64,000 bases of DNA. Origin: Variovorax sp. V213 (GTDB taxonomy: Bacteria > Pseudomonadota > Gammaproteobacteria > Burkholderiales > Burkholderiaceae_C). The stretch is from the NCBI RefSeq assembly GCF_041154455.1, contig NZ_AP028664.1, forward strand, positions 3,783,001 to 3,847,000. Reading direction: 5' to 3'. Made by a program: the position numbers and the translations under genes. This document shows positions 48,298-57,023 of this stretch, one piece after another. The notes under the pieces are model-generated. The model was not told where the DNA came from, made no database searches, and worked only from the letters and a program-made list of their open reading frames with translations. Position 1 is the first letter of the stretch, and each line of letters begins with the position of its first letter.

Positions 48298-49155
48298 ATG
48301 AAACCCCTCCTTCGCATCGCCCTTGCACTTTCGCTGTCCGTCCTCGCCCTGGGTGCCTCCGCACAGGGCAAGGTGCTGCGCGTGTCCGCCATTCCCGACG
48401 AGGCGCCCACCGAACTGCAGCGCAAGTTCACGCCGCTCGGCGACTACCTGAAGAAGGAAACCGGCATGGACGTGCAGTTCACGCCGGTGACCGACTACGC
48501 CGCGGTGGTCGAAGGCCTCGCCACGAACAAGATCGACCTGGCCTGGCTCGGCGGCTTCACCTTCGTGCAGGCCCGCATCCGTACCAACGGCGGCGTGGTG
48601 CCGATCGTGCAGCGTGCCGAAGACGAGGTGTTCACCAGCAAGTTCATCGTGCCGGTCGATAGCACTGCCAAGACGCTGGCCGACCTGAAGGGGAAGACCT
48701 TCGCGTTCGGTGCGCCTTCGTCCACCTCGGGCAGCCTGATGCCGCGCTACTTCCTGATGCAGGCGGGCATCGATCCCGAGAAGGACTTCAAGACGGTGGC
48801 TTTCTCGGGTGCACACGACGCCACCGTGGCCTTCGTGGCCGCCTCGCGGGCCGAAGCCGGCGTGCTGAATGCGTCGGTGTGGGAGAAGCTGGTCGAGAGC
48901 AAGAACCCGAACGCCGCCAAGGTGCGCGTGCTGGCCACCACCCCCACCTACTACGACTACAACTGGACAGTGCGCCCCGGCCTCGACCCGGCACTGACGA
49001 AGAAGCTCACCGAAGCCTTCCTGAAGCTCGATCCGGCGGACCCGGCCATGAAGGACATCATGAACCTGCAGCGCGCGAGCAAGTTCATAGCCACCAAGTC
49101 GTCGAACTACGACGGCATCGAAGCCGCCGCCAAGTCGGCCGGTCTGGTCAAGTGA
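48298..49155 (+). CDS. PhnD-like ABC transporter substrate-binding protein, putative selenium-compound importer
   Basis: Periplasmic binding protein of 285 residues with signal peptide [23 protein letters not shown]. The fold is that of phosphonate/phosphite binding proteins: [12 protein letters not shown], the Ser/Thr-rich ligand loop [16 protein letters not shown], and [14 protein letters not shown]. In the standard families I remember, PhnD-like proteins encoded beside selD and selU are named putative selenate ABC transporter binding proteins, and the location here matches. The actual ligand is not shown by sequence. ATG at 48298 is used; MPRHP at 48283 is an alternative. Confidence 0.85.
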   Translation: MKPLLRIALALSLSVLALGASAQGKVLRVSAIPDEAPTELQRKFTPLGDYLKKETGMDVQFTPVTDYAAVVEGLATNKIDLAWLGGFTFVQARIRTNGGVVPIVQRAEDEVFTSKFIVPVDSTAKTLADLKGKTFAFGAPSSTSGSLMPRYFLMQAGIDPEKDFKTVAFSGAHDATVAFVAASRAEAGVLNASVWEKLVESKNPNAAKVRVLATTPTYYDYNWTVRPGLDPALTKKLTEAFLKLDPADPAMKDIMNLQRASKFIATKSSNYDGIEAAAKSAGLVK

Positions 49156-49186
49156 CACGGCCTGGGCGCGCCGCCGGAGCCGTCGC

Positions 49187-50026
49187 GTGAGCTTTTCGCT
49201 CGACGACGCCGGGCTGGTGCACCCGAACGGCCATCGCGCGCTGCAGGGTGTGTCGCTCGCCGCGCGCAACGGCGAACGGCTGGCGGTCATCGGCCCCTCG
49301 GGCGCGGGCAAGACCACGCTGCTGCGCGTGCTCGGCGCCGCGCTGCGGCCCGGCGAAGGCACGGTGCAGCTGCTCGGCGAAGCACCATGGCGCCTGTCCA
49401 CGCCGGCGCTACGCAAGCTGCGGTCGCGCATCGGCACCGTGCACCAGAGCCCGCCGATCGCGCCGCGCCTGCGCGTGGTCACCGCCGTGCTTTCGGGCCG
49501 GCTCGGGCAGTGGTCCGCCGCGCGCGCGCTCGGCTCGCTGCTGCGGCCCTCGGACCTCGAAGGCGCGCACGAGGTGCTGTCGCGGCTCTCGCTCGAAGAC
49601 CGCTTGTTCGACCGCTGCGACCGGCTCTCGGGCGGCCAGCTGCAGCGCGTGGGCATTGCGCGCGTGCTCTACCAGCGGCCCGCGCTGATGCTGGCCGACG
49701 AGCCGGTATCCGCGCTCGACCCGACGCTGGCCGACGCCACGCTGCAGCAGCTGGTGGCGCAAAGCGAATCAACCGGCGCCACCCTCGTGGCCTCCTTGCA
49801 TGCGGTCGACCTGGCGCTGCGCTGGTTTCCGCGCATCGTGGGCATGCGCAGCGGGCAGGTGGTGTTCGACGAACCTGTCGGCAACGTGACGGAGCCGATG
49901 CTCGTGGCGCTTTATGCGAGCGAAGGCGGGCTGCCGACGCAGGCACGTGAACTGCCTCTCGACCTCGCATCCGGCGCATTCAAGGCGGGCGCGGCGAATT
50001 CCGCCCCGCGCCCGGACTGCCTGTGA
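49187..50026 (+). CDS. ABC transporter ATP-binding protein (PhnC-like)
   Basis: ATPase subunit of 279 residues with Walker [11 protein letters not shown]-loop [12 protein letters not shown], signature LSGGQLQRV, Walker B ALMLADEP and H-loop SLHAVD. It resembles PhnC ATPases of phosphonate importers. The GTG start at 49187 follows the binding protein gene by 31 bases. The stop overlaps the next gene's GTG as GTGA. Its C-terminal 20 residues ([18 protein letters not shown]) lack family conservation. Confidence 0.9.
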   Translation: MSFSLDDAGLVHPNGHRALQGVSLAARNGERLAVIGPSGAGKTTLLRVLGAALRPGEGTVQLLGEAPWRLSTPALRKLRSRIGTVHQSPPIAPRLRVVTAVLSGRLGQWSAARALGSLLRPSDLEGAHEVLSRLSLEDRLFDRCDRLSGGQLQRVGIARVLYQRPALMLADEPVSALDPTLADATLQQLVAQSESTGATLVASLHAVDLALRWFPRIVGMRSGQVVFDEPVGNVTEPMLVALYASEGGLPTQARELPLDLASGAFKAGAANSAPRPDCL

Positions 50027-50874
50027 CCGCCGCGCAACCGCTGCCGCCACGCACGCCGCCAGCGTTGCGCGATCCCCTGTCGTGGCGCCGCCTGGCATGG
50101 CTCCTGGCTGCACTCGTCATTGCGTGGCCGATGCTGCAGCTGTCGGGCTTTGCGCCCTCGGTCCTGTTCGCGCCGGGCAACCTGCAGGTGATCGGCGGTT
50201 TCCTCGCCGGCTTCCTGCCGCCCGAAACCGCGCCGGACTTTCTCGCGATGCTGGGCAAGGCCACGCTCGAGACGCTGGCCATGGCCACGGCGGGCACGGC
50301 GCTGGCATTCGTCATCGGTGCGCCGCTGGCCTTCGTGACCACGCGCGCGCTCTCGGTCTCGCGCATCGGTCCCGGCCCGGGGCGTGCGCAGGCCGCCGCG
50401 GTGCGGCAGGCCGGGCGTTCCGTGCTGATGGTGCTGCGCGCGGTTCCCGAAATCGTCTGGGCGCTGGTCTTCGTGCGCGCGCTGGGCCTCGGCCCCGCTG
50501 CGGGCGTGCTGGCGCTCGCCATCACCTACGGCGGCATGCTCGGCAAGGTGTACGCCGAGGTGCTCGAATCGACCGACACGCGGCCCGCCCGCGCGTTGAT
50601 GGAAAGCGGCAGCAGCCGCCTGGCTGCGCTTGCGTATGGCCTGTTGCCCAATTGTGCGCAGGAGCTCATCTCCTACTCCGTGTACCGGTGGGAATGCGCC
50701 GTCAGGGCCTCGGTCGTGATGGGCTTCGTGGGCGCGGGCGGCCTGGGCCAGCTCATGGACCAGTCGATGAAGATGCTCAACGGCGGCGAAGCCAGCAGCA
50801 TCCTGCTGGTGTTCCTGGTGCTGGTGCTGCTCGCGGATGCGCTGAGCAATGCGTTGCGGCGGTTGCTCGCATGA
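50023..50874 (+). CDS. ABC transporter permease (PhnE-like), first
   Basis: Inner membrane permease of 283 residues with about six helices and the EAA-type loop near [17 protein letters not shown], where it contacts the ATPase. The pattern ([43 protein letters not shown]) is that of PhnE permeases. It begins with GTG overlapping the ATPase stop and ends with ATGA overlapping the second permease, so all four subunits are translationally coupled. It probably forms a heterodimer with the next product. Confidence 0.9.
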   Translation: MTAAQPLPPRTPPALRDPLSWRRLAWLLAALVIAWPMLQLSGFAPSVLFAPGNLQVIGGFLAGFLPPETAPDFLAMLGKATLETLAMATAGTALAFVIGAPLAFVTTRALSVSRIGPGPGRAQAAAVRQAGRSVLMVLRAVPEIVWALVFVRALGLGPAAGVLALAITYGGMLGKVYAEVLESTDTRPARALMESGSSRLAALAYGLLPNCAQELISYSVYRWECAVRASVVMGFVGAGGLGQLMDQSMKMLNGGEASSILLVFLVLVLLADALSNALRRLLA

Positions 50875-51677
50875 AGGCCAACAACGCGCAACTTGCCCGG
50901 CCGCCGCGCTGCATCCGCTGCTGGATCGCATCGGCGCTGGTGCTCGCGGCCGTGGCGGCCAGCTTTGCCTACCTGGCGATCGACTATCGCGCCCTCTTCA
51001 CGGCGGAATCGATCGGCCTGATGTGCAAGTTCATCGCCGAATTCTTTCCGCCCGATCTTTCGAGCGCCTTTCTTGCCAAGACGGTGTGGGGTGCGCTGCA
51101 GACGCTGGCCGTGTCGGCACTCGGCACGCTGCTGGCGGCCGCGGGCGCCGCCGCGCTCGCGCTGCCGGCCTCGGGGCGGTCGGGCCTGCTGGCGCGGCAA
51201 GGCTGCCGTTTTGTCCTCAACTTCCTGCGCAGCGTGCCCGAGCTGGTGTGGGCCGCGCTCATGGTGCTGGCCGCGGGCATCGGCCCGTTTGCCGGCGCGC
51301 TGGCGCTCGCGCTGCACACCACCGGCGTGCTAGGCCGCCTGTTTGCCGAAAGCCTGGAAAACGCGCCGCGCGAACCCGAACAGGCGCTGGCGCTGGGCGG
51401 TGCCGGCGCGGCGGCGGCCTTCGGCTACGGCAGCCTTCCGCTCGTGCTGCCGCAATGGCTGGCCTATGCGCTGTATCGTTGGGAAATGAACATCCGGATG
51501 GCCGCAGTGCTGGGCTTCGTCGGCGGCGGCGGCCTGGGGCAGCTCCTTTACTTTCACTTGTCGATCTTTCAACAGCAGCAGGCCATGACCGTACTGATTG
51601 CAATGTTCGGGCTGGTGGCCCTCGTCGACCTGGCGAGCGGCCGGCTGCGGCGCAACCTGGGGCACGCCCATGCGTGA
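50871..51677 (+). CDS. ABC transporter permease (PhnE-like), second
   Basis: Second permease of the importer, 268 residues. It shares FLRSVPELVWAALMVLAAGIGP, the coupling loop ESLENAPREPEQALALGGAG, and AAVLGFVGGGGLGQLLYFHLS with the first permease, which supports an ancient duplication. The stop overlaps the start of mnmH by 8 bases, tying the transporter directly to selenium use. Substrate assignment is inferred from this context. Confidence 0.9.
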   Translation: MKANNAQLARPPRCIRCWIASALVLAAVAASFAYLAIDYRALFTAESIGLMCKFIAEFFPPDLSSAFLAKTVWGALQTLAVSALGTLLAAAGAAALALPASGRSGLLARQGCRFVLNFLRSVPELVWAALMVLAAGIGPFAGALALALHTTGVLGRLFAESLENAPREPEQALALGGAGAAAAFGYGSLPLVLPQWLAYALYRWEMNIRMAAVLGFVGGGGLGQLLYFHLSIFQQQQAMTVLIAMFGLVALVDLASGRLRRNLGHAHA

Positions 51678-52743
51678 GCACGACAACCCACGCCACCAGC
51701 CCACGCGCGTGGCCGACATGCACCGGTTCGACACCATCATCGACGCGCGCTCGCCCTCCGAGTTCGCGCTCGACCACATTCCCGGGGCCATCAACTGCCC
51801 GGTGCTCGACGACGAAGAGCGCCGCATCGTCGGCACCATCTACAAGCAGACAGGCGCCTTCGAGGCGCGGCGTGTCGGCGGCGCCATGGTGGCCGCCAAC
51901 CTCGCGCGGCACCTGCGCGAGCGCTTCGCCGACCAGCCCTCGAACTGGCGGCCGCTCGTTTACTGCTGGCGCGGAGGGCTGCGCAGCGGCTCGATGGTGA
52001 CCTGGCTGCGCCTGGTCGGCTGGGATGCGCAGCAGCTCGCCGGCGGCTACAAGAGCTTTCGCCATCACGTGCTCGCGCAGATCGAGGCCACGGTGCCGAA
52101 GCTTCGGCTCAAGGTGATCTGCGGCGCCACCGGCAGCGCCAAGACGCGGATCCTGCAGGCGCTGGCCGCGCGCGGCGAACAGGTGCTCGACCTGGAACAC
52201 TGCGCCAGCCACAAGGGTTCGCTGCTGGGCGCCCTGCCCGGCGTGCCGCAGCCGTCTCAAAAGCAGTTCGAGACCCGCATTGCCACCTGCTTCGATGCGC
52301 TCGACCTGTCGCGCATGCTCTACGTGGAAGGCGAGAGCGCGCGCATCGGCCGGCTCTCGGTGCCCATTCCGCTGGTCGCGCACATGCGCGCCGCCGCCTG
52401 CATCGAAGTCCAGGCGGACGCGGCCGCGCGGCTCGACTATCTGCTGCGCGACTACGCCTACCTGGGCGACGACCGCGCCGCGCTCGCGGCCCAGCTCGAC
52501 AGGTTGAAGGAAATGCAGGGCAAGGCGGTGGTGCAGCGCTGGCAGGAATGGGCACTCCAGGGCAACCTGCCGCCGCTCTTTGCCGAACTGATGGCGCTTC
52601 ACTACGATCCGCACTACGAACGCTCGCAGGCGCGCCATTTCGAGAAGTGGCCGCTGCGCCAGCAGGTGGCGGCGCCGGAACTGACGGACCAGGGCATCGA
52701 AGCCGTGGCGGACGCCATCCTTCGGCTGAACGCCGCCGGCTGA
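51670..52743 (+). CDS. mnmH: tRNA 2-selenouridine synthase MnmH (SelU/YbbB)
   Basis: Replaces sulfur by selenium in the wobble 2-thiouridine of tRNAs for Lys, Glu and Gln, using selenophosphate. An N-terminal rhodanese domain (about residues 15-140) carries the catalytic Cys99 in YCWRGGLRSGSM; a C-terminal P-loop domain has GATGSAKT at 152-159, the site linked to geranylated intermediates. The 357 residues match the family. It is the last gene of the importer operon, overlapping the second permease, and uses the product of the divergent selD. Confidence 0.95.
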   Translation: MREHDNPRHQPTRVADMHRFDTIIDARSPSEFALDHIPGAINCPVLDDEERRIVGTIYKQTGAFEARRVGGAMVAANLARHLRERFADQPSNWRPLVYCWRGGLRSGSMVTWLRLVGWDAQQLAGGYKSFRHHVLAQIEATVPKLRLKVICGATGSAKTRILQALAARGEQVLDLEHCASHKGSLLGALPGVPQPSQKQFETRIATCFDALDLSRMLYVEGESARIGRLSVPIPLVAHMRAAACIEVQADAAARLDYLLRDYAYLGDDRAALAAQLDRLKEMQGKAVVQRWQEWALQGNLPPLFAELMALHYDPHYERSQARHFEKWPLRQQVAAPELTDQGIEAVADAILRLNAAG

Positions 52744-52769
52744 CCGGCCGGAAACAAGAGGCACGCAGC

Positions 52770-53195
52770 ATGACACTCGAATGGCGCCATTCGCTCGAAG
52801 ACATCGACTGGGAAGAACTCTCGCGTCTCTACCAGGCCGCACCGCTCGGCAACAAGCAGCCGGACGGTTTGAAGCTCGTGTTCTCCAACAGCATGTTCAA
52901 GTGCTTCGTGCATGACGGCGGCCGCCTGGTCGGCGCCGGGCGCGCAATGGCCGACGGGCTCGACTGCTCCTACATCTGCGACGTGGCCGTGCATCCGAGC
53001 CACCAGGGTACCGGCCTCGGCAAGGCGATCGTCTCGCGGCTCGTGGCGCTCTCGAGCGGGCACCGCAAAATCATTCTCTATGCCGTGGCCGGCAAGGAGC
53101 CTTTCTACGAGAAGCTGGGCTTCAGGCGCATGAAGACCGCGATGGCGATCTTCGAGAACCAGGCGCAGGCCGTCGAGCGCGGGCTGACCGAATGA
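52770..53195 (+). CDS. GNAT family N-acetyltransferase
   Basis: Small GNAT acetyltransferase of 141 residues with the acetyl-CoA loop HPSHQGTGLGKAIV and the C-terminal FYEKLGFRRMKTAMAIF. Such compact members acetylate small amines or amino acids; the substrate is unknown. It begins 26 bases after mnmH and its stop overlaps the LysR start as ATGA, so it is translationally coupled to the regulator and may be cotranscribed with the selenium genes. Confidence 0.88.
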   Translation: MTLEWRHSLEDIDWEELSRLYQAAPLGNKQPDGLKLVFSNSMFKCFVHDGGRLVGAGRAMADGLDCSYICDVAVHPSHQGTGLGKAIVSRLVALSSGHRKIILYAVAGKEPFYEKLGFRRMKTAMAIFENQAQAVERGLTE

Positions 53196-54109
53196 ACACG
53201 CGCTTCGTCGAGGCCTTTCTCTGGGCCGCGCGGCTCGGCAGCTTTCGCGCCGCGAGCGACCGGCTGCACATCACGCAGGCGGCCGTGTCCAACCGCGTGG
53301 CTTCGCTCGAGGAAGACATCGGCGCGCGGCTGTTCGAGCGCGATGCGCGCGAACTGCGGCTCACGCCCGTGGGCGTGCGGCTGCTGGACTATGGCGAGCG
53401 GCTGCTCGAACTGCGCCGCGAGATCGTTTCGCTGGGCCGCCCGCGCGGCGACATCCTGGGGCTGGTGCGAATCGGCGCCATCGAAACCGTGGTGCACACC
53501 TGGCTGCTCGGCTTCCTGACGAATCTGCGCTCCACCTACCCGGGCATCGAAGTGCAGCTCACCTCGGAGACCACGCGCGCGCTGCACCGCGGACTGCGCG
53601 AAGGCGCGCTCGACATCGCGCTGCAGACCGACCACATCGCGGGAGCGGGCATCGTGAGCACGCCCTGCCTACCCATGCCCATGGGCTGGGTCGGCCCGCA
53701 GGGCGCCGAGGCCGAGCAGACGGTCGAACAGCTGCTGCGCCAGCCCGTGCTCACCATGAGCCCCGGGTCCCAGCCGCACGAGGCACTGAAGTACCTGTAC
53801 CGCGAAGCCGGCATTCCCATCGGCAAGGTGCACTGCGTGAGCTCGATCTCCGCGCTGGCGCGGCTGGTCAAGGCGGGCTTCGGCAACGCGCTGGTGCCGC
53901 TGCCGCCGGTCTACGAATACGTGGCGAGCGGCGACGTGCGCATCATCCAGTGCGACGCGCTCATTTCACCGCAGCGCATCGTGGTGAGCCACCTGGAAGC
54001 CGCCGACTCCGACGCCATCCGTCTCGTGGCCGAACTGGCCTGCCGCGCGTCGGACCAGTTCACGACATCGGCCTCCGCACCAGTTTGGAGCTCTTCTACA
54101 GAGGGTTAA
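53192..54109 (+). CDS. LysR family transcriptional regulator
   Basis: LysR-type regulator of 305 residues: helix-turn-helix GSFRAASDRLHITQAAVSNRV near residues 16-36 and a two-lobed effector domain. It is in the same direction as the following transporter and amidase genes instead of divergent, which is less usual for LysR regulators. The last codon lies within the palindrome GAGGGTTAACCCTC. The most likely targets are the downstream MHS symporter, DUF2848 and amidase genes. Confidence 0.92.
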   Translation: MNTRFVEAFLWAARLGSFRAASDRLHITQAAVSNRVASLEEDIGARLFERDARELRLTPVGVRLLDYGERLLELRREIVSLGRPRGDILGLVRIGAIETVVHTWLLGFLTNLRSTYPGIEVQLTSETTRALHRGLREGALDIALQTDHIAGAGIVSTPCLPMPMGWVGPQGAEAEQTVEQLLRQPVLTMSPGSQPHEALKYLYREAGIPIGKVHCVSSISALARLVKAGFGNALVPLPPVYEYVASGDVRIIQCDALISPQRIVVSHLEAADSDAIRLVAELACRASDQFTTSASAPVWSSSTEG

Positions 54110-54114
54110 CCCTC
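54101..54114. promoter_or_regulatory. 14-bp perfect palindrome GAGGGTTAACCCTC
   Basis: A perfect, uninterrupted palindrome that contains the TAA stop of the LysR gene. It stands at the head of the 147-base gap before the catabolic genes, where an operator would be expected. It does not fit T-N11-A exactly. It could instead be part of a terminator. Confidence 0.4.
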
Positions 54115-54129
54115 AAATTGGCGCATGCA

Positions 54130-54158
54130 GGCCCCGCAAAGGGGCCACTAATTCTTTT
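54130..54158 (+). terminator. hairpin with weak T-run after the LysR gene
   Basis: GGCCCC (54130-54135) and GGGGCC (54141-54146) pair around GCAAA, followed by ACTAATTCTTTT. A second hairpin, TTTTGGC (54155-54161) with GCCAAAA (54167-54173), follows at once. Together they likely end or attenuate transcription between the LysR gene and the next gene. Confidence 0.55.
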
Positions 54159-54256
54159 GGCTGTGGGCCAAAAAAACTCGTTTGTGGCAGCAGGACCCTG
54201 CGGCGGAAGATCGCGCCTTCATTTCCGAAGGCCCGACCTCTTTCCTCTTTGCCGCC

Positions 54257-54952
54257 ATGAGCACATCAGCCCCCCACCCTGCCCCCGCGCCCTCCACCGC
54301 AGTCAACGGCCTGCTGTTCGTCGCCTCGGATGTCGACGCGGCCGACGAGGCCGACTTCAACCGCTGGTACGACAAGGAGCATGTCGAAGAGCGCGTGCGC
54401 ATTCCCGGCTTTCTGTCGGGTGCGCGCTACCTGTCGCTCGAAGGCGGGCGCAAGTATCTGGGCCTCTACCGCACCGAATCGCTCGAGGTGTTCGGCTCCG
54501 CCGGCTATCGCGCCGCCTTCGAGCGGCAAACGCCCTGGTCCGTCGCCAACCTCGACCGCATGCGCCAGCCGATGCGCCGCGTGTGCGCGGTGCGCGCGGT
54601 GACGGGCTTCGGCAGCGGCAGCCACCTGGCCGTGCTGCCGCTGCCCGCGACCTCGCAAGACGCCGGCGCTGAAGCACTGGCCGCGCGCGCCGCCGAAGCG
54701 GGCCGCGGCCTGGCCCAGCAGCCGGGCTTCGTGCAGTCGTACCTGTTGGTGCCCGACACCGCGCTGAGCACACCGCTGCCGCGCGAATCGGCCGTGCAGC
54801 GCGAACTGCTGCCCATGCTGGTGGTGGAGGCCAGCAGCGCCGCTGCGGCCCGTGCCGCGCGCACGCAAGCCGCCGCCGCGCTCGACACCGATCCCTCCGC
54901 GGCCTGGCTGCTGGCACTCGGCTGGAAGCTCACCGCGGCCGAGCTGAACTGA
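54257..54952 (+). CDS. uncharacterised protein, dimeric alpha/beta-barrel-like
   Basis: A 231-residue soluble protein. The N-terminal part (FVASDVDAADEADFNRWYDKEHVEERVRIPGFLSGARY) resembles dimeric alpha/beta-barrel proteins such as the EthD or DUF4286 group, where a WYD.EHV...IPGF pattern is common. A second half repeats a similar layout, suggesting a tandem fold. The catalytic role is unknown; ring-handling isomerases and small oxidoreductases share this fold. It precedes the MHS symporter by 39 bases in the putative catabolic cassette. I chose the ATG at 54257. Confidence 0.75.
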   Translation: MSTSAPHPAPAPSTAVNGLLFVASDVDAADEADFNRWYDKEHVEERVRIPGFLSGARYLSLEGGRKYLGLYRTESLEVFGSAGYRAAFERQTPWSVANLDRMRQPMRRVCAVRAVTGFGSGSHLAVLPLPATSQDAGAEALAARAAEAGRGLAQQPGFVQSYLLVPDTALSTPLPRESAVQRELLPMLVVEASSAAAARAARTQAAAALDTDPSAAWLLALGWKLTAAELN

Positions 54953-54991
54953 GCCTCATCGAATCCCGACGCATTCCACAAGGACATCTCC

Positions 54992-56302
54992 ATGACTGAA
55001 CACGTTCTCGACGCCCCGGTGTCCACCGCGGCACCCGCCCGCATGGGGCGCCTGGCCATGGCCAGCTCCATCGGCACCACGCTGGAGTGGTACGACTTCA
55101 CCGTCTACAACATCATGGCGGCGCTGGTCTTCAACGCCATCTTCTTTCCCTCGTTCGATCCGCTGACCGGCACCATCCTGGCTTTCTCGACCTATGCGGT
55201 CGGCTACATCTCGCGGCCCCTGGGCGGCGTGGTGTTCGGCCATCTCGGCGACCGGCTCGGCCGGCGTTTCGTGCTGGTGGCCACGCTGGTCATCATGGGC
55301 GTGTCGACCGGCCTCATGGGCCTGCTGCCCACCTATGCGGCATGGGGCATCTGGGCACCCATCGCGCTGGTGGCGCTGCGCTTCGTGCAGGGCGTTGCAC
55401 TGGGCGGCGAATGGGCCGGCGCGGTGCTGCTGTCGATGGAGCACGGCAAGCCCGACGAACGCGGCCGCAATGCCTCGTTCACGCAGGTCGGCCCGTCGTG
55501 CGGCACGCTGATCGGCACCGGCTTCATCGCGCTGGTGTCGGCCTGGCTCAGCCCGGAAGACTTCCAGTCCTGGGGCTGGCGCATTCCGTTCATCTCGAGC
55601 GTAGCGCTGGTGCTGTTCGGTCTGTGGCTGCGCAGCGGCGTGGACGAAACACCCGTGTTCCGCGAAATGGAACAGAAGAAGGCCACGGCCAAGACCCCCA
55701 TCAAGGAAGTGATGACGCAGCACTGGCGCCGCCTGCTGGTGGCCGGTGGCTCGCGCATCGGCTCCGACGTGCTGTACGCGCTGGTGGTGGTCTTCACCCT
55801 GACCTACGTGACCACGGTGCTGCACCTGTCGCGCCCGCTCGCGCTCACGGCCACGATGATCGGCGCTGCGTGCAACGCCGTGGCCGTGCCCTGGTTCGGC
55901 AGCCTGTCGGACCGGATCGGCCGCAGGCCGGTCTACATTGCCGGCGCGCTACTCGGCATGGTCTGGGCCTTTGTGTTCTTCGTGCTGATGGACCAGGCCC
56001 GGCCGCTGACCATCTGCGCGGCCGTGGTGGGCGGGCTGATCATCCACGCCATGATGTACGGCCCGCAGGCCGCCTTCGTGACCGAGCAGTTCCCAAGCCG
56101 CGTGCGCTATGCGGGCGCCTCGCTGGCCTACACGCTGGCCGGCATCCTGGGCGGCGGCTTCGCGCCGCTCATCATCGCAAGCCTGTTCAAGTCTTGGGGC
56201 ACCACGGCGGCTGTCTCCCTGTACGTGGTGGGCGCGCTGAGCCTGACGCTGATCGCGCTCATCGTGGCGCGCGAGACCGCCAACAAGCCGCTGGAGAGCT
56301 GA
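54992..56302 (+). CDS. MFS transporter, metabolite:H+ symporter (MHS) family
   Basis: Proton symporter of 436 residues with twelve helices, of the ShiA/ProP/KgtP type. Signatures: SSIGTTLEWYDFTVYNIMAALVF in helix 1, GGVVFGHLGDRLGRR, the RFVQGVALGGEWAGAVL segment, and FGSLSDRIGRRPVY in the second half. Family members import carboxylates such as shikimate, citrate, dicarboxylates or betaines. Together with the downstream amidase and DUF2848 protein it suggests uptake of an organic acid or amide for catabolism. Confidence 0.92.
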   Translation: MTEHVLDAPVSTAAPARMGRLAMASSIGTTLEWYDFTVYNIMAALVFNAIFFPSFDPLTGTILAFSTYAVGYISRPLGGVVFGHLGDRLGRRFVLVATLVIMGVSTGLMGLLPTYAAWGIWAPIALVALRFVQGVALGGEWAGAVLLSMEHGKPDERGRNASFTQVGPSCGTLIGTGFIALVSAWLSPEDFQSWGWRIPFISSVALVLFGLWLRSGVDETPVFREMEQKKATAKTPIKEVMTQHWRRLLVAGGSRIGSDVLYALVVVFTLTYVTTVLHLSRPLALTATMIGAACNAVAVPWFGSLSDRIGRRPVYIAGALLGMVWAFVFFVLMDQARPLTICAAVVGGLIIHAMMYGPQAAFVTEQFPSRVRYAGASLAYTLAGILGGGFAPLIIASLFKSWGTTAAVSLYVVGALSLTLIALIVARETANKPLES

Positions 56303-56303
56303 C

Positions 56304-57023
56304 GTGGGCACACCCTTGCATTTCGCCTGCGAAAGCATCGGCGATGACGGCGCACGGTCGGTCGCACTCCATGCCGTGGAACCCCGCGCGCTGGTGGTGG
56401 CCGGCTGGACCGGACGCGATCTTTCGGCCATCGAACATCACATCGAGGAGCTTGCGGTGCTCGGCGTGCCGCGTCCGTCGGGCGTGCCGCTCTACTACCG
56501 CGTGGCAACCCAGTTGCTGACGCAGGCACCGTCCATCGAGGCACTGGGCGAGCAGAGCTCCGGCGAGGCCGAACCGGTGCTGTTCTTCTCGCGCGGCGAG
56601 TGGTGGCTGAGCGTCGCGTCCGACCACACCGACCGGCAGGTCGAAAGCTATTCGGTGGCTGTCTCCAAGCAGATGTGCGCCAAGCCCATGGCCGCCTCGG
56701 CCTGGCGCTGGAGCGACGTGCAGGCGCACCAGGACACGGTGGAGCTGCGTTCGCGCATCTTCGAGGACGGCCGCTGGATCGACTACCAGCGCGGCACGCT
56801 GGCAGCGATTCGCCCGCTGGCGGATTTGCGCAACGGCCTGGCCGAGGCAGCGAAGAATCCCGAAGGCCTGTTCATGACCTGCGGCACGCTGGGCGCCCTG
56901 CCCAATGCGCGCGGCCAAGGTATCCGCCCGGCCGCGCAAATGGAAATCGAGCTGCACGACCCTCGCCTGCAACGGCGCATCGTGCATCGCTATGCGGTCC
57001 AGCCGCTGCCGGTGGTGGCGTGA
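56304..57023 (+). CDS. DUF2848 family protein
   Basis: A 239-residue soluble protein of the DUF2848 family, recognised by YYRVATQLLT, SSGEAEPVLFF, SDHTDRQVESYSVAVSKQMC and the acidic C-terminal half (GTLGALPNARGQGIRPAAQMEIEL). The last motif recalls fumarylacetoacetate hydrolase-like enzymes, but no activity is known. It starts with GTG two bases after the symporter stop, and its stop overlaps the amidase ATG, so the three form one translationally linked unit. Confidence 0.88.
   Translation: MGTPLHFACESIGDDGARSVALHAVEPRALVVAGWTGRDLSAIEHHIEELAVLGVPRPSGVPLYYRVATQLLTQAPSIEALGEQSSGEAEPVLFFSRGEWWLSVASDHTDRQVESYSVAVSKQMCAKPMAASAWRWSDVQAHQDTVELRSRIFEDGRWIDYQRGTLAAIRPLADLRNGLAEAAKNPEGLFMTCGTLGALPNARGQGIRPAAQMEIELHDPRLQRRIVHRYAVQPLPVVA

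Noticed and set aside
49187..51677. phosphonate uptake system
   Set aside because: No C-P lyase or phosphonatase gene is near, while selD and mnmH flank it and mnmH overlaps it, so a selenium role fits better.
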